Shown here: positions 1 through 4,294 of the stretch, piece by piece
How the letters are laid out: every line of letters starts with the position of its first letter
Position numbering within the stretch: the first letter of the stretch is position 1
NCBI GenBank assembly: GCA_018303315.1
Contig: JAGVYJ010000037.1
Location: 1 to 7,016, forward strand
From: Candidatus Woesearchaeota archaeon
GTDB taxonomy: Archaea; Nanobdellota; Nanobdellia; Woesearchaeales; JAGVYJ01
DNA: 7,016 nucleotides
Reading direction: 5' to 3'
Made by a program: the position numbers and the translations under genes
The notes under the pieces: generated by a model
Seen by the model: the letters and a program-made list of their open reading frames with translations, nothing else
Told to the model about the DNA's origin: nothing
Databases searched by the model: none

Positions 1-1068
1 CTCATTAATCTGAACAAGGCGCTTGTCCCTTATGCGCTTCTTTATTTCCTGCCAGGTAAGGGTTTTCCTTGCCTCATGAAGCTGCCGCATGGCCTCAACC
101 AGGTAAGGATAGTTTTTGTAAATCAGCTCTGCCTTTGTAGAGTTCTCTGCCACGGCGTTTTCAAGCTGCCTTAGCTGCTCTGTCTGCGCCCTGATGATGG
201 TGTGGGCCTTTGACTGTTTTTTGATGCTTTCTGCCTGCCGGCGCTCCACAGCCAGTGAAGGTGTGAGCTCAGCCAGGGCTTCGCTGAAAGTGGGGAAGGA
301 CTTTGAGTCTCCCTTTACGCTCTGCAGGGGGAAGGGCAGTGCCTGACCAGCAACAATGCATGGCTTTAATGCAGCATTTGCAAGTTTGTCGAGCGCTGCC
401 TTGAGAGCCTTGACATTGGCGGCTGCAAGCTCAGAAGGCTTCAGTGTTTTTGCCAGGCCGGTAATGGCGACAAGCTCTTCTGCAAACCTGCCGCCCATGC
501 TCAGGTCAACAGCCAGGGCCTTTACCAGTGAATCCTGCCCCGACCCGGATATATGGCCTGCCAGCTCGGAAGAGGAAAGCTGGAACGGGTCTGTGCTGCC
601 TTCGGGAAAGCTGTATGGCCTGCCTTTCCTTATCTCGCCGCGCTGCCAGGTCTTGTGGGAAAGCACGGCAAGGATTATTTTTTTGTCGTCGAGCAGGATG
701 ATGTTGCCTGTGCCAAACAGCTCAAGCACCATCTGCTTTGAACCTGCCTTTGTGGAGAAGGAAAAAACAACCACCCTCTCAAAACCATGCTGGCTCACTT
801 TTTCAAGCCGTGAATTCCTGAGCTGTCGACGGAGCATCATTGTAAAATCACCCGGCCGGTCAGGCACAGAAGGCTTTTTGTCGACGATAAACAGCAGGCC
901 GGGAAGGAGCAGCCTTACGAATCTCTGGCCTGTATTGGCAACGTAAAACTGCAGCACATACTCACTTTGGCTAATCTGGAAAGCCTTGTCAAGCCTGCCA
1001 TGTTCCATGGTGCCTAATTCCTTCACGATTTTGCTTATTTCAAAGCTGGTAAGCTCGGGGTTGTTCAT
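1..1068 (-). CDS. NFACT/RqcH-family ribosome quality-control protein, N-terminal part (3' end outside window)
   Basis: This open frame runs off the left edge, so only the first 356 codons are present. Family knowledge: NFACT proteins (bacterial RqcH, eukaryotic Rqc2/NEMF, archaeal homologues) bind large subunits with stalled peptidyl-tRNA and support tailing of the nascent chain. Seen here: an NFACT-N-like region (about residues 5-165) with the stretch MLRRQLRNSRLEKV near 78-91, followed by HGFERVVVFSF and ELFGTGNIILLDD (about 116-128). Next comes a helix-hairpin-helix-like segment, MGGRFAEELVAITGL (about 191-205). A coiled-coil middle domain (about 275-345) contains AELIYKNYPYLVEAM and a WQEI motif. 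The C-terminal NFACT-R domain would lie beyond base 1. The ATG at 1068 is chosen because the family N-terminus fits and a TATA-like box sits about 28 bases upstream, suggesting a leaderless message. The gene is divergent from the 1287-1847 gene. Family assignment is confident; activity cannot be judged from the N-terminus alone. Confidence 0.9.
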   Translation of the reverse strand, partial: MNNPELTSFEISKIVKELGTMEHGRLDKAFQISQSEYVLQFYVANTGQRFVRLLLPGLLFIVDKKPSVPDRPGDFTMMLRRQLRNSRLEKVSQHGFERVVVFSFSTKAGSKQMVLELFGTGNIILLDDKKIILAVLSHKTWQRGEIRKGRPYSFPEGSTDPFQLSSSELAGHISGSGQDSLVKALAVDLSMGGRFAEELVAITGLAKTLKPSELAAANVKALKAALDKLANAALKPCIVAGQALPFPLQSVKGDSKSFPTFSEALAELTPSLAVERRQAESIKKQSKAHTIIRAQTEQLRQLENAVAENSTKAELIYKNYPYLVEAMRQLHEARKTLTWQEIKKRIRDKRLVQINE

Positions 1069-1092
1069 GATTGAAGGTAAATAGCCTGTTTT

Positions 1093-1100
1093 CTTAAATG
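1093..1100 (-). promoter_or_regulatory. TATA-like box for the NFACT gene
   Basis: On the minus strand this reads CATTTAAG, preceded by purine-rich GCAAAG, which could serve as a BRE. Its centre is about 28 bases from the ATG at 1068. Archaeal TATA boxes lie about 25-30 bases before the transcription start, so transcription would begin at or next to the start codon. No Shine-Dalgarno motif lies before the ATG, which agrees with a leaderless transcript. Confidence 0.5.
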
Positions 1101-1137
1101 CTTTGCCGGCAGTATCACTCACTTTTCATGAATAACC

Positions 1138-1156
1138 TGCCAGCAAACGGCTGGCA
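1138..1156. repeat. short perfect inverted repeat in the divergent intergenic region
   Basis: TGCCAGC (1138-1144) and GCTGGCA (1150-1156) are exact reverse complements around a 5-base spacer. The repeat lies between the two divergent promoters and could be an operator or a small hairpin. A 7-base arm can also arise by chance in 218 bases, so only the sequence symmetry is supported. Confidence 0.35.
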
Positions 1157-1254
1157 AGAAGGGGTTAATTATGCATGACCGGGCCTCAGACAGGCAAAAA
1201 AAGGCCAAATTAGAGCCTGTGAAGGGAAAGTGAGAGCAAAATCATTCACAAACC

Positions 1255-1262
1255 TTTATAAA
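1255..1262 (+). promoter_or_regulatory. TATA-like box for the coiled-coil/HTH gene
   Basis: TTTATAAA is a close match to an archaeal TATA box, with ACAAACC just before it as a possible BRE. Its centre is about 28 bases before the ATG at 1287. The same spacing is seen at the divergent NFACT gene, and there is no GGAGG-like motif before the ATG. A leaderless transcript beginning at or near 1287 is inferred. Confidence 0.6.
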
Positions 1263-1286
1263 TGAAAGCAGAATATACTCACTTCT

Positions 1287-1847
1287 ATGTTGGGGTGGCT
1301 GTTCAGGACAGATTCTTCCAAGTGGAAAGCGCTAGACAAGGCGCTGACACGCTCATTCTTGAAGGTGAAGGGCGAGATAGAGGCGCTCTTTTCCTGGGTG
1401 TCCCATTTCCAGAGGCTGCATGCCCAGAACAGCCAGGAGCACAGCAAATTCCAGCTGGAGCTCGAGCACAATGCTTCCAGGACAGATTTATTGGAGGAGG
1501 AAGTGGAATTGCTGAAAAAGGAGCTTGAAAGTCTTCAGGGAAGGTCCGGAAAAAACCAAGTCCGGACCAGGTCCGAACTTAAGTCCGAACCTGAACCTAA
1601 GTACGTACCTGAACCCAGATTGAAGACAACTTTCGAGGAAAATATTCTTAATGAAATAATGCCAAACAGGAAGAAATTCATACTCCAGCAGATAATAAAA
1701 CTTATTGACAAGGGCGACCTTTCAACTAAGCAGATAGAGCATATTATCGTCAGAGAAAAGCGATATTGCGGAAGGACAACATTTTATGCTTATCTCAAGG
1801 AACTGCGTGACAGGCGCATTATCCCGGAGAAGATTGGAAGCGAATAA
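1287..1847 (+). CDS. Coiled-coil protein with repeat-encoded linker and C-terminal helix-turn-helix domain; function unknown
   Basis: I do not recognise a characterised family for this 186-residue soluble protein. Residues 1-40 form an amphipathic start rich in Trp, Phe and Lys (MLGWLFRTDSSKWKALDKAL), with FSWVSHFQRLH following at 35-45. Residues about 45-84 look like a coiled coil (LLEEEVELLKKELESL at 68-83). Residues 86-110 are a charged, proline-rich linker (RSELKSEPEP and so on) encoded by a cluster of short dyad repeats. Residues about 118-182 look like a (winged) helix-turn-helix: STKQIEHIIV would be the positioning helix and GRTTFYAYLKELRDRRI the recognition helix. An oligomerising DNA-binding protein is inferred, and its own repeats are a candidate target. 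There is no signal peptide or membrane segment. The TATA box supports the start at 1287. The gene is convergent with the kinase gene. It is probably real, given the promoter, frame length and domain structure. Confidence 0.75.
   Translation: MLGWLFRTDSSKWKALDKALTRSFLKVKGEIEALFSWVSHFQRLHAQNSQEHSKFQLELEHNASRTDLLEEEVELLKKELESLQGRSGKNQVRTRSELKSEPEPKYVPEPRLKTTFEENILNEIMPNRKKFILQQIIKLIDKGDLSTKQIEHIIVREKRYCGRTTFYAYLKELRDRRIIPEKIGSE
1543..1616. repeat. Repeat cluster A: dyad-rich TCCGGA/TCCGAA repeats inside the HTH-protein gene
   Basis: GTCCGGA occurs at 1544 and 1560 and GTCCGAA at 1571 and 1583. Then come GAACCTGAACCT (1587-1598), the palindrome GTACGTAC (1601-1608) and CCTGAACCC. GGTCCGGA (1543-1550) and TCCGGACC (1561-1568) form a perfect 8-base inverted repeat with a 10-base spacer. 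The segment 1570-1591 is a second, imperfect dyad centred on ACTTAAGT. The GTCCGGA copy at 1560 is in a different codon phase (V-R-T) from the copies at 1544, 1571 and 1583 (S-G, S-E, S-E). The repeat is therefore conserved as DNA rather than as peptide. It encodes residues 86-110. Confidence 0.8.
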
Positions 1848-1862
1848 AGCCGCTGATTAAGA

Positions 1863-1868
1863 TTTTTT
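1863..1868 (+). terminator. Oligo-T run after the HTH-protein gene
   Basis: Six consecutive T residues on the plus strand begin 16 bases after the TAA at 1845-1847. Archaeal RNA polymerase can terminate at short T-runs without a hairpin. The run also lies just before repeat cluster B, whose hairpins could contribute. This is modest evidence, since six T is near the lower limit of a useful signal. Confidence 0.35.
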
Positions 1869-1870
1869 AA

Positions 1871-1956
1871 GTCGGATCGGAATAAAGTCCGGATTGGTTC
1901 GGATTAGTCCGAACCTGAACCTATTCCGAACCTAGTTCGGGAGTGAACCTGAACCT
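1871..1956. repeat. Repeat cluster B: same repeat family between the convergent genes and in the kinase 3' end
   Basis: This cluster contains TCGGATCGGAA, GTCCGGA (1887-1893), GTCCGAACCTGAACCT (1907-1922) and a second GAACCTGAACCT (1945-1956). The 18-base word AGTCCGAACCTGAACCTA at 1906-1923 is identical to 1582-1599 in cluster A. Perfect stems are GGTTCGGA/TCCGAACC (1896-1903/1908-1915), TCGGAATA/TATTCCGA (1877-1884/1922-1929) and CCGAAC/GTTCGG (1926-1931/1935-1940). The cluster covers the noncoding gap and also the stop codon and last residues (about 184-190, GSGSLPN) of the minus-strand kinase gene. Confidence 0.8.
1877..1929. repeat. Nested inverted repeat (two perfect 8-base stems) in cluster B
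   Basis: The outer arms TCGGAATA (1877-1884) and TATTCCGA (1922-1929) enclose inner arms GGTTCGGA (1896-1903) and TCCGAACC (1908-1915), which have a four-base loop, TTAG. Both stems are perfectly complementary. The structure could be a hairpin in transcripts from either convergent gene, and so a bidirectional terminator or 3' end stabiliser. It could also be a paired binding site in the DNA. No strong T-run follows on the minus strand, so ordinary intrinsic termination of the kinase message is not well supported. Confidence 0.65.
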
Positions 1957-2504
1957 GTGTTTTTACGTATTAAACGAATATTTTTTATAGCCTGTCGGGC
2001 CAAAGAGCCTGCAGAGCGCCTTGAGGAGTCCAAAACCTGCACCTTATGGCCAAGCTGCCTGGCCTCGGTGAGGATGACCTCAAATATCTCTGCCTCGAGG
2101 TTCTCGCTCACCTTGTGAGAAGGCCAATGCCTTGCCTTCAGGCGTTTATAAATGGTTTTTAAGTCAGCCCGAAGCACAAAGCAGATATCAGCATAGCGTG
2201 AAGGGAAAAAGTGAGAAATATGGGAGTCAAGCACCACATCTCCTTTAAGGCCTAAAACAGCCTTCCTGAGAGCCTTTGCCAGCCTGGAGGAATCCACCTC
2301 CCAAGTGCGCCTTCTGGCATCATATTCTGAGAACAAGCCCGCCTTCCTGGCAAAGGCGTTCACGTCCAGGTACTTTGCCCGGAGCAAAAGTGAGAGCTCC
2401 CTTGCAAAAGCAGTCTTTCCTGAGCCCGGAGTACCTGTCACCACAATCACCAAGGGCTTTGTCGACGACAAATCACTTCTTTCTGATCTTGATGAAATCC
2501 CCAA
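1932..2504 (-). CDS. Fap7/adenylate kinase 6-type P-loop nucleotide kinase
   Basis: Family knowledge: Fap7/AK6 (hCINAP) enzymes are small P-loop NMP kinases/ATPases found in archaea and eukaryotes that act in late small-ribosomal-subunit maturation. Seen here: Walker A GTPGSGKT at residues 24-31; YLDVNAFARKAGLFSEYD after the first helix, where the family has its NMP-binding part; and VLDSHISHFF (91-100), matching the family's Walker B/His region. The LID part is RLKARHWPSHKVSENLEAEI with EA following, very close to the family pattern. The longest frame starts at a TTG (2504) and overlaps the MBF1 gene by 32 bases. A G-run about 8 bases upstream could help, but family members usually begin just before the P-loop, so TTG 2471, TTG 2453 or GTG 2450 are real alternatives. 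About the last seven residues are encoded by repeat cluster B and look like a non-family tail. Confidence 0.88.
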   Translation of the reverse strand: MGISSRSERSDLSSTKPLVIVVTGTPGSGKTAFARELSLLLRAKYLDVNAFARKAGLFSEYDARRRTWEVDSSRLAKALRKAVLGLKGDVVLDSHISHFFPSRYADICFVLRADLKTIYKRLKARHWPSHKVSENLEAEIFEVILTEARQLGHKVQVLDSSRRSAGSLARQAIKNIRLIRKNTGSGSLPN

Positions 2505-2919
2505 GAGTATATCCCCCTGTTTCTGTCGACGATATCGGTTCAGCCTCAGCCTTCTCTACCTCAATGAGCCTGAGCCCAAGGGCCTTTTCCAGATGCCTTG
2601 CAAGGATAAGATCCGGCTCGAAACCATGGCTTTCCATCTTTCTGACAAGGGATTCCTTCTGGTTTATACGACGAGAAAAGTCCTTCTGGGTGAGGCCAAG
2701 CTCTTCCCTTTTCTTCCTTATCTGCTCAGAGAAATCAGCAACCACCTTTTCAACAGGCGGCTCAACCCGGATGACAGGCTTCCTTTCAGGAATGGGCTCA
2801 GGCCTAACCATACCAAAAACCTTGCCGAAGCCTGAGCAGTTATTGCAGACAGAAAGTATCGTGCCCTCAATCTCTGCCCTGGCAAGCTCAGCCTCAGTCC
2901 CGCACATGTCGCACTGCAT
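2473..2919 (-). CDS. Archaeal multiprotein bridging factor 1 (zinc ribbon plus Cro/C1-type HTH)
   Basis: The 148-residue protein has an N-terminal zinc ribbon with Cys3, Cys6, Cys25 and Cys28. A proline-rich linker (about 40-60) follows. A Cro/C1-type helix-turn-helix spans about 64-120 (IRKKREELGLTQKDFSRRIN, then a helix with KESLVRKMESHGF). The C-terminal TLGDFIKIRKK is typical of archaeal MBF1. Family knowledge: eukaryotic MBF1 bridges TBP and activators and limits frameshifting on collided ribosomes; archaeal MBF1 associates with ribosomes. The ATG at 2919 is preceded by AGGT with a 4-base gap, a weak Shine-Dalgarno-like motif. A TATA-like box at 2964-2972 suggests its own promoter, although the 58-base gap to the upstream gene also permits read-through. 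Its 3' end overlaps the kinase frame, which suggests co-transcription and coupled translation of the two. Confidence 0.93.
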   Translation of the reverse strand: MQCDMCGTEAELARAEIEGTILSVCNNCSGFGKVFGMVRPEPIPERKPVIRVEPPVEKVVADFSEQIRKKREELGLTQKDFSRRINQKESLVRKMESHGFEPDLILARHLEKALGLRLIEVEKAEAEPISSTETGGYTLGDFIKIRKK

Positions 2920-2963
2920 TTTTACCTGTTGTTCCTGTTTTTCCTGCTAATCTCGCTGGTGCC

Positions 2964-2972
2964 TAATTTATG
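2964..2972 (-). promoter_or_regulatory. Possible TATA-like box for MBF1 and the kinase gene
   Basis: On the minus strand this is CATAAATTA, starting six bases after the stop codon of the preceding gene. It is about 48 bases before the MBF1 ATG, which would give an untranslated leader of about 20 bases carrying the weak AGGT motif. The AT-rich match is reasonable but degenerate. Confidence 0.35.
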
Positions 2973-2977
2973 AACAA

Positions 2978-3556
2978 TCATAGAACAAAACCAAGCAGTT
3001 TTATCAGAATTGCGTTGAAAAGCACATTAATAACCACGAAGGTGGCATACCTAATGCCCAGGCCGCCGGCATAGGTTATGATGAAGGTGCCTATTACGTG
3101 ATACAAGGCAAGCAGGATTGCGGCAAGCCAGAGCATGCCAAAGCCATTGAACCATACTGTGAGCAAGGCTACCATGAAAAGCGGTATCAGCGCATAAACG
3201 ATAAACCTTGCCTTCTGGGCTTGAAGAAGCGCATGGAGCACTGTAAGGAACAACGCTCCGGCAAGCCCTGCCCAGAGGTTGAACTCATAGGCCAGGATAA
3301 ATGTGCCGATGAACAGCAGGTCAATACCCAGTATTTCCATTACACCTTTGCTCCATGTTTCAATCACTACTGAAAGAAGCATCAGGCCCAGAAGCGACAG
3401 CAGGAAGGCGAACAGGCTGCTTGTGAGGAACTTGCCAAGGAAAAGCCATGCCAGCCCCACCACTGCAAGGGCGCTGAAAATATAGACGCCGTATTTCAAA
3501 GCCCGGGAATAGAGCGAAGTCTGGCTGGCAGCATATACCATGTTCCCCCTTAACAT
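2978..3556 (-). CDS. Polytopic membrane protein of unknown function
   Basis: I recognise no family. The 192-residue protein has a short polar start and then about six or seven hydrophobic segments (roughly 23-40, 46-66, 74-91, 94-112, 117-135, 139-158 and 168-190). There is no soluble domain, no cysteine, and few charged residues beyond scattered Lys/Arg/Glu in loops (ETWSKG at 66-71, QAQKAR at 112-117). A transporter-like, scaffold or lipid-interacting role is possible, but nothing seen picks one. Two starts compete. ATG 3556 gives MLRGNMVYAA. ATG 3541 (187 residues) has an AGGGGG run just before it, at 3-base spacing. It follows the thioredoxin-like gene after 57 bases, with a TATA-like box in that gap, so it may be transcribed both with the operon and alone. 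Confidence 0.75.
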   Translation of the reverse strand: MLRGNMVYAASQTSLYSRALKYGVYIFSALAVVGLAWLFLGKFLTSSLFAFLLSLLGLMLLSVVIETWSKGVMEILGIDLLFIGTFILAYEFNLWAGLAGALFLTVLHALLQAQKARFIVYALIPLFMVALLTVWFNGFGMLWLAAILLALYHVIGTFIITYAGGLGIRYATFVVINVLFNAILIKLLGFVL

Positions 3557-3596
3557 CTTAACATAGCGGTTATAGCAGTCATAGTAGTCGAAACAG

Positions 3597-3606
3597 GTAT
3601 AAAATT
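3597..3606 (-). promoter_or_regulatory. Possible internal TATA-like box before the polytopic membrane protein gene
   Basis: On the minus strand this reads AATTTTATAC, 8 bases after the stop of the thioredoxin-like gene. Its centre is about 45 bases before ATG 3556 and about 60 before ATG 3541. The predicted start of transcription near 3575 would leave a leader of roughly 18 or 33 bases. This is the best TATA match inside the minus-strand cluster. Confidence 0.4.
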
Positions 3607-3613
3607 GTTGCGG

Positions 3614-4294
3614 TCAACTGCAAATGGAAAGTTGCCCTGCATCACAGACAAACTTTGTCAGCTCGTTCTTGTTGTAAAGACCGCAATGTGTCTTGCCCTC
3701 AACCACTATGCAGGGATATGAAGTGACGTTGAAAAAGACCGGCAAAACCTGGATGGAAGGAAGGTCAAGGTTGGTGTCAAAGGAGAAAATTGCGACCTCC
3801 TCATTGACTTCGCGCTTCAGGTCGGTCAGCACGAATGACATGGCATCGCAGTCAGGGCATTCCTCAGATTTCCTGTAGAAGAACAGCAGGCTGGTGGCAT
3901 TCAGGCTGCACCTGTCCTTGGCCTCTTTTAGAATCGAATAGTATATGACCTGCCTCCTGTTGAATTTCTTCTTCTGCTCCAGGTAGAATGGGTCTTTGAG
4001 ATACTCTTCAGTGACCTTCTGGTACTGGTCGAGCTTTATGCCCAGGTCCCAGAGGCTCTTGTCCATCTGTGACATCCAGGTCTGGAGGGCGATGCAGGTT
4101 CCATTTGTGTCGAAAATGCCTGACATCAGGAAAAGGGCCTGCATCTCCTCAAAGTCGTCAATAAGGCTGTCCATGCGAGTGGACAGGCTGTCTTCCCGCT
4201 CCCTGCTGAGGAAGACGTTAAGGCTGTAAATCATGACGAACAGGAGCACTGTTATTATTCCCGCATACAGGAAAAGCTTCCGCTCTACCGCCAT
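3614..4294 (-). CDS. Membrane-anchored thioredoxin-fold protein with CPDC motif
   Basis: This 226-residue protein has one N-terminal membrane segment (about 7-29) followed by a mostly helical region (30-130) and a thioredoxin-like domain (about 134-217). Domain evidence: a strand TSLLFFYRKS leading to CPDC (146-149), a helix, a strand EEVAIFSFDTN, then SYPCIVVEG with the presumed cis-Pro at 194, next to Cys195. Extra cysteines at 67, 129, 204, 217 and 225 suggest structural disulfides and location outside the cytoplasm. Three N-X-T sequons (N64, N132, N189) would be accessible to N-glycosylation if the domain is exported. A thiol-disulfide exchange role is inferred; the substrate is unknown. 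The ATG at 4294 lies inside the 3' end of the GT2 gene (10-base overlap) and is preceded by GGAGG, so translation is probably coupled. The helical region could contact the glycosyltransferase, but that is only suggested by gene order. Confidence 0.8.
   Translation of the reverse strand: MAVERKLFLYAGIITVLLFVMIYSLNVFLSREREDSLSTRMDSLIDDFEEMQALFLMSGIFDTNGTCIALQTWMSQMDKSLWDLGIKLDQYQKVTEEYLKDPFYLEQKKKFNRRQVIYYSILKEAKDRCSLNATSLLFFYRKSEECPDCDAMSFVLTDLKREVNEEVAIFSFDTNLDLPSIQVLPVFFNVTSYPCIVVEGKTHCGLYNKNELTKFVCDAGQLSICS

Noticed and set aside
356..946. Plus-strand open frame of 196 codons
   Set aside because: It lies opposite the NFACT coding region, which has clear family motifs. The translation is serine-rich without any recognisable domain, as expected of an antisense frame.
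1190..1220. ACAGGC/GCCTGT inverted repeat upstream of the HTH gene
   Set aside because: The arms are only 6 bases with a 19-base spacer, which is not distinguishable from chance.
1171..1233. 20-codon frame in the divergent intergenic region
   Set aside because: There is no ribosome site or well-placed TATA box, and a lysine-rich 20-mer of this size arises easily by chance.
1069..1286. A small RNA gene (tRNA or C/D box type) in the divergent gap
   Set aside because: No cloverleaf and no paired C and D boxes could be found by eye.
1543..1956. CRISPR array
   Set aside because: The repeats are too short and irregular, with no constant spacer length and no cas gene. They lie partly in coding sequence.
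1543..1956. Insertion sequence or MITE with terminal inverted repeats
   Set aside because: No transposase and no target-site duplication could be identified. The repeats are clustered and nested and do not define two clean ends. A degenerate element cannot be fully excluded.
820..2535. Several GTCGAC palindromes (near 826, 889, 2461, 2525), some within TCGTCGAC
   Set aside because: Four copies in 7 kb is not far above chance, and they fall in ordinary codons (V-D-K, S-S-T). No spacing pattern is seen.
2276..2950. Long plus-strand frames opposite the kinase and MBF1 genes
   Set aside because: The minus strand holds two proteins with diagnostic motifs. The plus-strand translations show no domain and have no promoter.
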